The notes: generated by a model from the sequence alone, not told the origin. Shown: positions 1 through 12,920, numbered from the stretch's first letter. The stretch: 64,000 nt of DNA from Leptoclinus maculatus (GCA_032191485.1 JAVDOI010000002.1:11207232-11271231); one strand, 5' to 3'. Numbers and translations: made by a program.

Positions 1-71
<71 letters not shown>
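1..71. repeat. (CA)n microsatellite at window edge
   Basis: Uninterrupted CA dinucleotide repeat of about 35 units. It begins at base 1, so its full length is cut off by the window boundary. Confidence 0.97.
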
Positions 72-73
<2 letters not shown>

Positions 74-1669
74 GTCATTGCAATTCACATGATCATTGTC
101 TTTATATGAAAGAGACAGGGAATTGTCAGAATGGCAGAAGCTGAGGCCTCATATTAGCCCTGCTGTCAGAGCCAGTGAGCAAAGGATGACATTAACATGA
201 GCGCTCCTGTCCCTTAAAGCTCGCCCTGTCTGCATCGACACAAGAGCTCAGGCAGTGTCCACCAGACTTTAGTTTAATCAATGAGAAACTGCTTTTATTG
301 CTTACCTATTTACAGGCTGCTTTCGCTGAGAGTTGAGGTATCTTTGTCAATAATGTATTGCACTGAAGGCAATGTAACCTCCAATTAAGTTATACAACCT
401 TCTCTCTCTCTCTCTCTCTGCGTGACCAGTTCTCTGTCTCACTCCTTAGAGAATGAGGATGGGCGGGCTTTGGCTCACTCTAAAAACAAATGACAGCCTA
501 CAAAACAAATGTGGCATTACAACTGAGTATTAAAAGGCTTGACATTTACCAAGGCTCATTTATATGGCTGCCCATACTTAGCTCATTGGCAGCCCCCATT
601 ACACTGGGTTTGAGCAGGAGTGCGAAGGCCGGGGCTGGGCTGGGGCTGGGCAAACAGAGTGGGGTGAGCCGTTAACGGCCTGTGGGAGGATAGTCCTGTA
701 GATGAATGAACACCTGGATTAATGGGGTCAGTGAGCACCAAGCTGCTGAGAAAGGAGAATCCCAGCCAAGGCAGCCATTTTACATTTAACTTTTACTGCA
801 TGTCTCATGGACCGTTTTCCTCTGCTGGTTTTAGAGGGGGCAGCAGGAGGGTCCCACGGGTGTACAAGAGAGCAAAGAAAGGACATTTTGGACCTGTGTA
901 ATTTGTATAGGACATGAGCAGTGGGGGTGCTAGTTATACAGTTATGATTCTATGAACCCTCAGCCATTTCAATGACACCATAGGTGTATGCTGATGTACA
1001 ACAATTCTATAATTATAAAGAAAAGTATTGAATTTGTCAGGAGGTGAGTGCACCGGAATTGGTAAATTCACCTTTCTGATGTTCTATCATCGTGAAGAGA
1101 TGTACTGTCTTCACATCCACATCCGTGTCTTGGGTGTCATTTTTTTTGTGATTACTTAAAACATTTGCACTTCAGTCTTTTGGGAGTTAGTTGCCACTAG
1201 GCAACCTTGACTCCTCTCTGAAAGTGATTTCCAATGTAAGCAGGGAGGTTGCTGGCCCTTTAAACTGAGCTCTAAGTGCTTGGCAGGCTAATAGATGCAG
1301 TATAAAGGTGCTAGTGGATGGCAACCTGAAAAAATGGTCTTATCTGAAAAGGTCCAGGACAGTTATAAATGAAATAATCGCGCGTGGCACATTAATCCAT
1401 GTTTATGCCCTAGAGGGAGACCTCTGCTCACCATTTGATCTGTGTGTGAGTGCATGTATACACTATGTGTACGTGTGTCTGTGTACATGCATGCGTCTGT
1501 GTATTTGCAAGTAACCAATGCCTTTCACTCGGATTTTTTCCCCCTCCTTCAATCACTTTCTTTTAGAGCTAACAGCAATCGTTTCATTATACTTTCTGAC
1601 TTGCTTTTAACCAGAAACTCCAGCAGGGGATATGGCAAAGGGAAAGAGAGGGAGGAGTGAGAAATAGTG

Positions 1670-1749
<80 letters not shown>

Positions 1750-4700
1750 CAAAGACAGGAGGACAACCAAGAAAGATAGAGAGGATGAGAATATTAAGAC
1801 ATTTAAGTCACAATATGCAATTTGGCATACCCACTGGACCAGTGCAGTCTAAATGATGTACAGTTATTGCTAATATGGTTCTTGGAGTGCCACGCCACCC
1901 AAACTTGCAAGGGAGTGGGGGCCTCTGGAGGACAGGAGAAAGGCCGTCCTTGTGTGTTGAATATGATTTGCATCACAAAAGGCTCGGTTACGGTTTCTTG
2001 GATCTTTTATGTTTGCAAAAAGAAACAATGATTTCAGATCTTAAAACAAGTTCATCACTTCACACCTGCAACATACCAATCATTTTGTATTTTTCTTACA
2101 ATTCACATTACACTTTTTGTATCATATTTTGGTCCCAGACAGCTGACACTAATGTCACTCTAAACTCTAATATGTTTTAGAGGGCTACAAGGCTACAACT
2201 CAGTGTTGCTTCTTTCCCAGTTCCCTATTTTCCATGGTTTTTGCCACCATTTAACGCTCCTTTATCTCAAATTGAAATGCAAACAGTAATTTGTAGAACG
2301 TTACAATATTACCAGTCATCGATTTCCCCCTGTTTTACCAGTCTACCTTTTATTAATCAAGTAATACAATTGCTCAGGTGACTTCAGACTTCTACATAAG
2401 TACAAGGATTGTTTGACTGGGAATCTGTCCCATCCAAGAGAAAAGCAAGACATCTTCTGTACACTATAACAATAACTAAGGCTTTTGCAGACAAACAAAT
2501 TCTTGCTATTAGGAAGCTTAAGAAAATGAGATGATTCTCATTTTACAGCATAACCTCCCGAACACAAAAAAATCCATATTTGTGAGAGAAAACAAACTAG
2601 TTTCATTGTATAGTCAACACTGCCATCTACTGGACACAAATACATTGTACCAACCACAGAAGCACTGCTGTGTGTAAGTTAATTGAAGGCTGGGCCTTGT
2701 CCCAAAATAGATAATTGGGTTTATTTGTCATTTACAAACAAATATAATTCATATAGGGACTTAAAGTGTCATAATGTGTCTATTCGAATTCATTCCAGTA
2801 TTGATTGTGATCTCACTAGTGAATTGTATTTTTTCAATCTACTCTGGTATTACAATAGCACAACATCTCTAAACCTTTCCAAGATTGTGATGCCATTTAA
2901 GTCCTAAAATTCTCATGGTTGGCAAATAAAGGGGTACTCTGCAAACTAGCATCGCACCCCCACAAATTAGTCAAAGTCAATGCAGCAGACGAGGAGATAT
3001 CCTGACTTGTATTTCCTACTATGGGTCAAGCTTCAAAAAGACGGGATCCTAAACCCCCGTTACGTAACTCAATTGTGTCCTTTAGACTTTGTTTGCCTGA
3101 AAAACATTCATATCTTTCAAATTCCAATCGATTTCTGTTAAAACAGTTCATAGTCTCCAAGCCCAAACCATGATGCGACTGAAGCAATTTTCCAAGACTT
3201 GATAAAGCTCCTGCAGAGTTAGAGAATACATCATCTGTGTACACAGATTGTATAATATTCCTATACCAAGTACATTTACTTTGACATGTAAAATTGGCGC
3301 AGTGGCACTTTAAGAAAGTCTGCTTTTGCTTTTCCTGTGAAACAACTAGCTCAGTTAGTATTTGTAAATAATCCAATAAGAATGGACCGCCAAACCATCC
3401 GCTACAAAGCTACACAACACTATCCGACACAATTATCAATACCTCCATGCTCAATATCTGGGTAATAGATAGATAGATGGATAAATGGATGAATTTAGGA
3501 TCCTCCAACTAGAATGTACTCTGAAATGTATTTCTGAAACTGTGATACAAATTAACACCAGCAATATGACAATTCCATTGCATTAATTTAGGCCTCTATT
3601 AATGGGAACTCGGCATCTACCTGTAATAGTAAACACTGTTGTGTACTTGTACAAGGCAATACTGCCACCCAGTGATTACAAGGTGAAAACGCATGATATA
3701 AAATGTACACTGTATTTGTAAAGGGTGGGTTGGGAATCATGTGAAGATTTTTTAATCACAATTCAAGACAAGTAAGAGCAGACTTGGTCAACTTCCATTG
3801 GTTTAAATTTCAGCTAGCTGTAAGGAAATATGAGCAACTGCAACCCACAGTAGACTTACAACACTTGCCTGTATACAAATATATACAGCTTTAATTTGTA
3901 CTATATGTCACGTAGTCTCTGTTGGAAGGCATTTACAGTGTTACACTCCGTTGTTCACGTGAAAAGTGATAAAAATAAGAGATAGAGAGAAGTTCCAACC
4001 CATTCTCTCCTCCGCACAGATGGCCAATCACAGCGTTAAGTGGGTGTGAATGTCAGATTGTCATTTTTTGGAAAGTTACAAAAGTAGCCAGACACAGCCT
4101 CACAAAGAACAACATCAGAGAGGTGAGAGGGGTTAGGGGTTTCGGAGATATTCGACCATCTGACAAGCAGTTCTGGTGAAGCGTACTGGCATCTTGAAAA
4201 CATCTAAACTGGCTTTCAGCACGCACAAGCAGAAGTTCTATTTAAAGCTCCTTCTGAATATCTGAGCTCCTCACCCTGTATGACCTCAATACAAAGGAAT
4301 ACCTTTAGCTTCTACACACATCAACGTACATACAGCACATTTGTGCTCCACAAAACTCTTCTTTTTAGCTTTGGGATTTTACCAACCTCTGTCCTTAAAT
4401 TAACATTTGAGCATCAACCTCTTATGGTGGTCTGGGATCACAATGCTAATCACCCTAATCTGTCTAATCAATAGATGAGAGCACTAGCCTTTAAAGATTA
4501 TCAAGTAGAAATAATACCCCAAGGATTTAGCTTTGTGCTATAGTTTTCAAACACACTGGTTTTGGTATTTCCAATTGGTTCTCCTTGGCATTACCCTCAA
4601 CATCTCCAGGAACCTTAAAGAAAGAGGGTGGTAATGCTCCTACAAATGTTGACCATGGCGTGCACTGTGACAAAGGTCATGGAGTTGTGCCATCCATGGT

Positions 4701-5460
4701 CTGGAAGAGTTTGCAACATTTAGGCTGAGAATCAACTAAGGTGAAAATGGAGCAAAGGCAAATGGGCAATGCTCGTGCATTCAAATATGAGCTATTCAAA
4801 TCGCTCTCAGCTAAACTCATAAACTCCACAAATTTACATATCTCTAAAGCACTGAAGCGAGCATAATGTTGCTATGTAGCTCCTCTGTACCTGCATCTGA
4901 CAAACTGGGGTAAGAACTTTCAGAAAGAAGCCTTTGTACTGCTTTGGGAGTTAAGACTCTGCCTCTTAATCATTCAGCCATGTGCATTAACCCTGGTCCA
5001 ATGCAATGTGACAGAGGCTCTTTGTGGATATGATTTTAATCTATAAATCAAGTCTTTAACGAGAAGAAGGTGTATTCATGCATAGGAAGTCAATACAAAT
5101 GTGCATATATTTACACAAACTAACCCATGAAAAACTTAAAGGGACTCGAAAGAGAAGTAGAAGCAGTGGGGAGCAACCAAAAACACCTCTCTGGACACTT
5201 TCCAATTGGGTTGTGGCTCGCCAGCAGATCAAAGCTTGGATAATCCTAGGCCCGGATGGCCTGGCTACTCGCAAATGAACCTAGATGTGAAAGTAACAAC
5301 CAATAGGGAGTCAGGTTTCACAAATGAGCGTGCCAGTGCGAGTTACAGCGAAGGAAGACAAGAGTGGAGGAGAAAAGAAAGACATGAGAGTGAGGGGAAG
5401 ACATGGAAGAGACAGAGAAGGAGTCCGAGTGTGTACTGGAGGAGGTGAAGGAGGAGGGGA
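72..5460. other. Intergenic DNA upstream of fscn2, no gene seen
   Basis: AT-rich sequence with many stops in all frames. The longest open frame (3026-3376, minus) resembles no family I know and has no start context or splice signals. The region holds a short (CT)n run at 401-419, a long (AG)n run at 1674-1747, a palindromic X-box-like motif at 1190-1205, and CTCF-like motifs at 2619-2633 and 3661-3675. Positions 5300-5460 are purine-rich and lead into the putative fscn2 promoter. Confidence 0.7.
1674..1747. repeat. (AG)n microsatellite, about 37 units
   Basis: Pure polypurine AG tract on the plus strand and polypyrimidine on the minus strand. It makes open frames of alternating Arg-Glu or Leu-Ser on the two strands. 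These are repeat artefacts and not genes. Confidence 0.97.
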
Positions 5461-5560
5461 GGTTCGTGGTTGGTGCACTAATATGTGACGTCAGCAGCTT
5501 GTTGGATTGAGGTGCTTTGTCCTGCTGATTTTAATCCCAACTCATTAAGGAACAGAGAGC
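5461..5560 (+). promoter_or_regulatory. fscn2: Putative fscn2 promoter / upstream control region
   Basis: A perfect consensus cAMP-response element (TGACGTCA) lies at 5486-5493, about 300 bp before the start codon. A CRX/OTX-type TAATCC motif lies at 5532-5537 and another at 5241-5246. CRX drives photoreceptor genes, which would fit a retinal fascin, but a six-base motif is common by chance. No TATA box is evident. A pyrimidine-rich stretch ending in TTTGCATTTCAG at 5711 could be a 3' splice site, so the 5' leader may be interrupted by an intron. The assignment is inferred from motifs and position only. Confidence 0.4.
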
Positions 5561-5791
5561 GGGTGCCTGTGCAAGCTCTCTGGGGAAAGGGGGAAAGTGA
5601 CGGGAGAAGGAACGAACTCTAAACATTCCACCAAGGGAGATAAGTGGAGCGAATTTACGGCTTGAGAGACGGAAGAGGGGAGAAATCAAGCGTTTTATTT
5701 TTGCATTTCAGGTTCATGCCCGCTTTGCCTCATTACCCTTTTTTGCTCTAAGCCTCTTTACTTGCAATCTTAACGTGTGGCCTGTTCAAGC

Positions 5792-6614
5792 ATGCCTACC
5801 AACGGAATAAATAGGGCCCTAAAACTGCAGTTTGGTCTCATCAACTATGAGAGCCGCTACCTGACGGCTGAGGCTTTCGGCTTCAAGGTGAACGCCTCAG
5901 GCGTCAGCATGAAGAAGAAGCAGATCTGGACCTTGGAGCAGGACGAGCAAGATGGCCAAGTAGTGTTCTTCCGCAGCCACCTGGGACGCTATCTAGCCTC
6001 TGACAAAGATGGAAAGATGATATGTGGGGCAGAGAAGCCTGACCCCGACTGCCGTTTCCTTATTGTGCCTCAATCTGATGGTCGCTGGGCACTGCAATCA
6101 GAGCCTTACCTGCGTTACTTTGGAGGCTCGGCTGACTACCTGTCCTGCTTTGCCCAAGCCATTGGGGAACAAGAGCTCTGGGCCATCCATTTGGCTTTAC
6201 ACCCGCAGGCCAGCCTGCTCAGTGTGGCACGTAAGCGCTATGCCCATCTGTCCGCTTCAGACGGAGAGATCTCAGTGGATAGCAACATCCCCTGGGGAGT
6301 GAACTCTCTGGTCACCTTGGTATACCTCGATGGCAAGTACAGCCTGAAGACCTGCGACAGCCGTTTCCTCAGCAATGATGGCAAACTGGTGAAGGAGAAC
6401 ACCGATACTACGAGCTTCACACTGGAGCTTAAATCTGGCAAGCTGGCCTTTAAGGACTGTGGTGGAAAATATCTGACCCCATTGGGTCCCACGGGGACGC
6501 TGCGATCTGGCCGATGCTCCAAGCCTGGAAAAGACGAGCTGTTTGATCTTGAGGAGAGTCATCCACAAGTAGTTTTTCAAGCAGCCAATAAAAGATTTGT
6601 CTCGGTCAAGCAAG
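5792..6614 (+). CDS. fscn2: fscn2 coding exon 1
   Basis: Codes residues 1-274 and the first base of codon 275, covering trefoils 1 and 2 and the start of trefoil 3. It ends CAAG before donor GTAATT (phase 1). One large first exon is the usual fascin gene structure. Antisense open frames over this exon (6238-6658) are shadows. Confidence 0.95.
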
Positions 6615-9600
6615 GTAATTAGTCTGCATTGCATTCTTGAGAAAAAAAAATGTAACATTTAAAAAGGAATAGTTTCATACAGAAAACGGATTGAATTGCT
6701 GCACTTACAGTATTATGTTCTCAGTCCATCAATGAGGAACTTTAAAGTGGAAATGATTTTCATTGTTGAAAATCATCGAGACTATAAGGGATGAGATTTG
6801 ATTGTTTGCATATCCATTTTAAAGAACTTTGAATCTATTCAAAAGGAAGCAAAGTAAAAGTGTCTCTATGGTAACAAATGGGAATACAAAGAATATGGCG
6901 AACATGTGAGCTAAACATAGCTAGAACTCCTATTCGAGGCTCCATGCTGAGTTCAGACATGGGAAAAGAATAATTTAATTGGTGACAGACAGAAACACAG
7001 CAATTTCCTCCACTATGGTTTTGCACTTTATCAATGTTAGTACCTGAGACTAGGTGAGACCATTTTCAGATTAGAGCAGTGCACTATATATATTTTTTAA
7101 ATTACCTTTTTCATACGACTCTTTACTAACCACTTAGTAGGATACATGTTTTTATCGTCACGGTCTGTGGTTAAATGCAATAGTCATCTTTCATGTACCG
7201 TTGATTTCGATGAGTTGTCCTCTCAGATTTTGCTCTATATTCTTTTTCCTTTCAGTATTCAGTTTCCCTGCATTTTAATCTCTACAAGAGTATCTCAAAG
7301 CTCCTAAAAAACAGACCAAGGAGAACACGGATGTTACATTTTGCAGGTTTAGGTATTGATTTTAGCTAAGAGTTTAGCCCTCGCTATATAACAGCTAAAC
7401 ACATAGCAGAGTAGAGTGCACGGTGGGCCTGTTGACAAATAAGAATACAGTACATTCTCGAGTGGAGCAGTACCACAGTTGGGTGTTGCGGGCATAAAGT
7501 GTATCCAAATATCAAACTGTATAGTAATTAGGGATTTTTGATAACATCAGCAGGCTGGATTTGTTTTGATTGAACAAATAGTGACCAAAAATCAAATCAT
7601 CAACATTAACCAGCTAATGGGGGAAAGCTCTACCTTTCATGATTACTTGCTGGTTCAGAACTGTTGACAGCCATACTGTGGTGGTAATTGTGGTAATGGG
7701 CTTTGTCATTTCCAATGTGTGTCTATTGAAGATTAAGCAGCGTGCAAATAACTTAAGGGCAGACCTGTGCCCCACGGGCATCAATTACCATCAATGGACT
7801 TTAAGCCTTGGATACTCACTCTTTACCGTCAACCAACGAGTGAAGTTCTCCATATTGTGTGGCTCTATGGTCAGCCAGTGTGGCAGTGAGGTGGCAGCCA
7901 GACAGAGCTACAGCCAGGCCTTACCGGGCAGAGGACTTACAAAGTCTCCTGTCAGCCTGCATGATGTGATTTTCTCTGTCCTGTATATTCAAGCAAACAG
8001 TGTGTGAGGAAAGAGGAGCAAATTATGTTCTGTTGCAGCTTTTTAAAGCTTTAAAATTCAATTAAAACAACTAACAGCCTTATTTAATCTAGCTGCACAA
8101 TGCACATGCAATACTACAGCATATTTTAGGAACGAGCTTCTCTAACTTTAGACTGCACTTATTATTATGCTTACGCATGAATAGAATTCTGCATTAAAAT
8201 AAGGTCACCATCAAGGCAATATTTCAACAACCTAGCACTCTATTCTCATAATATAGGGCAAATAATTACACTTTTAACTGTAGTGTCTGGCCTTGTGGCA
8301 GTTCCATGTTTTGTAAGGAACAAGGCACTGAAAGCTGCTTAGTGGGCCCTGCAGTGCAGATTTGCATTTCACCACTCAGGGAATTACAGCAAGCGAATGA
8401 ACAGGAAGGGTGGAGGGGTGACTGTGGGGGATTAGAGTTGTAACAAGCTTAAGAGAAAGGTTGAAGGACATTTCTGTGGCATCTAATTTGAACCACAGCA
8501 GACACAGTTCAGTTATAGGCTACACGTCCGGGTATTCTCCACCGCCTGACACACCCCACCAGTCAGAGTTAATACATGTGGATTAAGTGTATAACGATTG
8601 GCTAGTTGTGATTGAAGTTAGGCACTTGACTGAATAGCGCACTAACTGACTAAGTGAAAAGATGGGCACACTTTTATGCAAATGTTGTGTTAGGTTAAGC
8701 TTTACTTATGCAAATGAGCTTTTGTATGCAATGAGTTGATCACATGAAATTTGTTGATGAGCAAAAAGTTCATGAAAGTGAGTCATGGGAACATCCAAAG
8801 CTCACAGATGGCCAGAAAGCAGGTTAACTGTTTAAAGTGATCCTCTGCACAAACTCTATGAAACACTCCCACAAACTTGAAAGGTGAACATATTCCGATA
8901 TGGACATCTTGTTACACTAAAGCATGATGTAATAAGTCTAATTAAATGCCATAAATACATGAAGGTGACTGAGAATTTGGTCAATGTGTCATCCAATATG
9001 TTGGCATATTGCACTTGGACACACCCTTAAATTATGAGGGGCTAATCTGTGCATCAGCAGCCTTGAAGCAACACCTTGCCAAAGCATCATGCATTTGTGT
9101 ACGGCACCGTCAGGGAGGTGAAATATGTCACTGGACACCAGAATTGCTAAAAATAAATAAAAAATAAATCACCCAAGATAAATCAATGTATAAAGAAGTA
9201 ACATCAACCAAGAAATGCATGGATGACATTAAATTTTGTATTAATATTGTATCATGCACACGTCTCTTTGGCAATGCCTGAGAGAGGAAATTACATTTGA
9301 AAGGATGTAACATTGTAATCGATTGTTTATATTGAACAAAGACATAATTATTGCTGTCTTTTCTTCCCTTATCACCAGGAGTGAGTATTTCAGCCAATCA
9401 GGACGTGGAGACAGACATGGAGACCTTCCAGATGGAGATCGATAAGGAGAGCAAAAGGTCTATGTTCAGGACCAATGGTGGATCCTACTGGACTCTAGTG
9501 ACTCACGGAGAGATCCAATCCACCGCCACAGAAGTGTAAGTAGCCCATAGCTTTCAAAGAGGAGCTTTCCTCTATGTTGTAACTTACCTCTCACTAACTT

Positions 9601-10366
9601 CTCCGTGCTTTTCTTCCCAGCGTGGTCAACACAATGTTTGACATTGAGTGGCGAGGGCGGAGAGTGGCACTCAAAGCAAGTAATGGAAAGTACGTTTGTA
9701 CAAAGAAGAACGGGCAGCTGTCAGCAGTCAGCGATACAGTGGGTAAGAGCTTTCAGGCAAGCCACCCGAGATTCAAAGTTGTGCAACAGGTAACGCTTCG
9801 TTGACCCACGCAAAAGAAAAAAAGAACAGCATTTGTCCCTCATTGCAGGTGATGACGAATTATTCCTGATGAAACTCATCAACCGCCCTATGCTGATCCT
9901 TCGTGGAGAGACTGGCTTTGTGTGTCACCACAAGAACTCCAACACTCTGAACGCAAATCGATCCGTCTATGACATTTTCTCATTGATCTTCAATGATGGC
10001 GCCTACATTATTAAAAGTCAGTGTTTTATGTGTGCACGTCACAACATACACTTCTGCATAACACAATCAATATCTGTATCCTGTTTTCATAGATATTAAG
10101 CATCTACTAAATCAATTCAAACAAATAGCTAACATATAATCCACTGATATCCTTCTGCAGGTGTGAATGGAAAGTTCTGGTTCGTCTCAAGCAGTGGCCT
10201 GGTGTGCTCAGATGGAGAAAAGCCAGAGGACTTTTTCCTTGAGTTCGTGGAGCATGGACGCGTCGCCATCAAAAGCTCTGATGGCAAGTACCTTCGTGGA
10301 GACCAGGGAGGTACGCTTATGGGTGACGGTACAACTGTTGATGTATCTTCTCTGTGGGAGTATTGA
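5792..10366 (+). CDS. fscn2: Fascin-2 (retinal fascin), five coding exons
   Basis: Actin-bundling protein that cross-links parallel filaments in photoreceptor inner segments and hair-cell stereocilia. Coding exons are 5792-6614, 9379-9535, 9621-9742, 9849-10016 and 10161-10366, all GT-AG, giving 491 residues plus stop, within one residue of mammalian FSCN2 as I recall it. The product is four beta-trefoil domains (roughly residues 8-139, 140-260, 261-381 and 382-491). Diagnostic segments are LTAEAFGFKVNAS near the N terminus, the WRGRRVALKASNGKYVC block in trefoil 3, and the terminal SLWEY. Ser39, followed by MKKKQIW, matches the fascin-1 PKC-site position. The MPTNG start and the WRGRRVALKASNG and VCHHKNSN segments favour fascin-2 over fascin-1. 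The first ATG (5792) is chosen because MPTNG is the family start; the in-frame GTG at 5777 is upstream leader. Introns 2-4 are only 85-144 bp. Teleosts have two paralogues and I cannot say which this is. Confidence 0.95.
6615..9378 (+). other. fscn2: fscn2 intron 1 (2.76 kb)
   Basis: Donor GTAATT at 6615 and acceptor ending CACCAG at 9378. AT-rich, with no coding potential that I can support. I saw no recognisable mobile element inside it. Confidence 0.85.
9379..9535 (+). CDS. fscn2: fscn2 coding exon 2
   Basis: 157 nt, residues 275-327. It continues the frame through GVSISANQ and YWTLVTHGEIQST, typical of fascin trefoil 3. Donor is GTGTAAG, read here as GT|GTAAG. Phase 1 enters and phase 2 leaves. 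The 157-nt length equals that of the vertebrate fascin exon 2 as I recall it. Confidence 0.93.
9621..9742 (+). CDS. fscn2: fscn2 coding exon 3
   Basis: 122 nt, residues 327-368, preceded by a pyrimidine tract ending CTTCCCAG. Encodes NTMFDIEWRGRRVALKAS and KKNGQLSAVSDTVG, strongly fascin-2-like. Donor is GTAAGA. The intron before it is 85 bp. Confidence 0.94.
9849..10016 (+). CDS. fscn2: fscn2 coding exon 4
   Basis: 168 nt, residues 368-424. Encodes the LMKLINRP and VCHHKNSN segments that open trefoil 4. Acceptor is CATTGCAG, donor is GTCAGT. The preceding intron is 106 bp. Confidence 0.94.
10161..10366 (+). CDS. fscn2: fscn2 coding exon 5 with stop
   Basis: Codes residues 424-491 and the TGA at 10364-10366. 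Ends with the invariant fascin C terminus SLWEY. Acceptor is CTTCTGCAG. Confidence 0.95.
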
Positions 10367-11135
10367 TCAGGGTCCTCAAAGAAGAAGAAGAAAGCAAGGG
10401 AGGTGCAGGACCCGCTTCTATCAGCTCAAATGAAGAGGACTGAACGGGTAGCATTTTCCTGACTGTTTTTTTACTAGCTGCCAGGTGCCCAATACCATGT
10501 TTTTTTGTTGTTGTTTTTTTAATTGGGAAGAAGTGAACACATTAGGAAAGTATGTGTGGTGTTTACTGTAAATGTTTTGTCTCTCAAATGACAATGCCAT
10601 CATCAAAAAACAGATACAGTGTGAAAATATGTAATTTCACAAATACAGAACATTATGGCTGTCCCAATTCCATCAGACACACTTTGTTCAATATAGGTAC
10701 AGTGACAACCAAATATCTTTGAGGGCGGCCATACTGATCAGTCCATGCACAAAGAGAAATGTAACAACTGAGATGGGATCACACCAGCTGTAATGTTAAA
10801 TTGGGCCAGAGGCATAAATTGGGGAGGCGCATCCATATTCGACTCTGCCTCCATTTTGATCTCTACTACACACATGTAAAGTTTCGTTACTGCATCTTGT
10901 ACGGAAAGATAAACACCTGCAAAAGTACTCAAAACCTTTACTCTGGTAGTTCCCGCTACCGCAGGTGTCTCAATGACCACATTTTGACATTATGACTCAC
11001 ACAGACTTAATATCAGTGTCGCTAGTGTAGCTTGTAAAGAGTGACGCTGCCTAACTCGGTACATTAGACACATTTAGTTCTTCTGCTCCTGTTGAATTCC
11101 TCTGGCTAAATTGAATAAATATCTCCAAACGATGA
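10367..11135 (+). other. fscn2: Probable fscn2 3' UTR
   Basis: Non-coding sequence after the stop. The first AATAAA I see in the plus direction is at 11114-11119, which would give a 3' UTR of about 0.75 kb. Transcript data are absent, so the end is a guess. Confidence 0.35.
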
Positions 11136-12920
11136 TTTCGCTGTCTATCAAAACTGATATATATCTGGTAGAGACGCATCAACATTCACACTTCAACTGA
11201 AAATCAATTAAAAAGAAACGGATAAGGATCGATCAGTGTGGCTGCATTCTTATACACTAATTTCTAGTCAGAAAATAAACTTAATTTGGTTAAGGTGACT
11301 AGACCTTAATCGACTTTGTTTATCAGTCCACTTCTATACCCTCTATCCTACTACTGATCCTACTGGGTTTGTTTACAGATTTCCAATGATTTCAATACTT
11401 TGACATGTTCTGTTAGTGGGATCATTGACGTCACTCGAAGCAAAGGTAATGCACCACTGTCTTTGAGGACAGCGGATGGCTGGTGCCAATGATGTTTCCA
11501 TTTATCTTTTAGACCATTTACAGCTTCCATAAAAGCACTATATGAAATAAATGAAGTGGACTGGTCTCAGGCACCTCTGCAATGCGGAGCAATATCCAAA
11601 GAGGATATTAGAGGATACTTAACTCAACATCACTGCAAAAACTGAAATATGTTTTTGTGTAACACATATAGAAGTACAGAGACAGGACATGTTCAGAGAC
11701 AACGGATATCAGTAGAAATGTTATTTATATCCACATCAGGGCACATTTAGAGCAATTTGATGGACTATACATCCTTTTAATGTACCAGGTATGAACTCAG
11801 AAAGTGCTTCTCTGGTGTTCTGCCTAGGGGCCTTAAACAATAATGCACTCTATATCCCTTTATACACTGTTCTGATGTGTCCAGAGTTTGGTGGTAAGAT
11901 TAGAAAATGTAATGGATTTAGATAACAGACAGATTTGAAAAAAAAAGATTTCTTACTCGAATCTATTAGGCCATTTCCTATAATACATAATGAAGAAGCA
12001 AATTAATCTTTAAAATGATGCTCATTTGTTTTTCATCCATTTTGCCCAAAGTCAGATGAGAAATTGTAGTGAATTTCGATTGTGAAGTGAGTGCTCTGTA
12101 CACTTTGTGGTGTTCGTCAAACCCATATCCAATGTGGCAGCAAAATGCTACTTCAGACAGATTTGGAAAACATGTTATGTTTCACGGTTTACAAAGCTGG
12201 GATATCAGTCTTCCCTCTGCACCCAGTCTTTGTGCATGGCTAGGCCAAGAACATCCCACTGAATGATATGAATCTTGTCATCTAACTCTGGACAACACAG
12301 CAAACAACTGTATTTCACAAAATGCTGGAGTGTTCCTGTCAGTAATCTACCAAACACTGCTTTTGTAAAATGTGATGAGTAGCCTCTAGTTGACCCTTAG
12401 CCAGCACAGCCCTTTCAAGGAGGACATTTTTGTATTTTGATCTCACAGGACTCACTGAATTAATTACATTCTCCAGACACCCATCAATGGCACAAGCTGC
12501 TATAGGCTTTATTGGCACAGATGTTGGTGTGCAGCAAATAGGACAACCTGAACCTTTATACGATTTATCCTGTAGATTTTTGTCAGTTATTAACCAGAAT
12601 GAAATAAAATCTGCAATAGTTCAAGTGTGATGTCTAAACCAGTGGTTTTGTGATGTGTGCAATTTGCAATTAATAGAGAGACATTTTAGAAAGCAGGGTG
12701 TAAAAGGCTTGGTCACCTGTGCATCCTGTGTCAGCCCCCAGCCATATTTTAGAATCTATTTAATACAGATGTTTTTCTTTTGTTTTATTATATTTGTTTT
12801 ATTATATGAATTTTGAAAATGTTGATAACAATAAAAACGTGACAATATCTTTGTTGACTTTGGGACTACAATTGTATGCCAAGCTAAGAAAATACGAGTG
12901 GACTTTGATATTCAGCAGTT
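11136..12920. other. Intergenic DNA, no gene seen
   Basis: AT-rich, with short open frames only. It contains one perfect TGACGTCA at 11426-11433 with no nearby gene start, and an AATAAA near 12830. I recognise nothing else in it. Confidence 0.6.

Noticed and set aside
1549..1852. Ser-Leu and Arg-Glu repeat open frames
   Set aside because: Produced by the (AG)n microsatellite.
3026..3376. 116-codon minus-strand frame, possibly a repeat-derived protein
   Set aside because: No motif I could tie to a family; left unannotated.
6238..6658. Antisense open frames over fscn2 exon 1
   Set aside because: Shadows of a conserved coding exon on the other strand.
11426..11433. Perfect CRE as a promoter
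   Set aside because: An isolated 8-bp motif downstream of fscn2 with no CpG enrichment or gene start around it.
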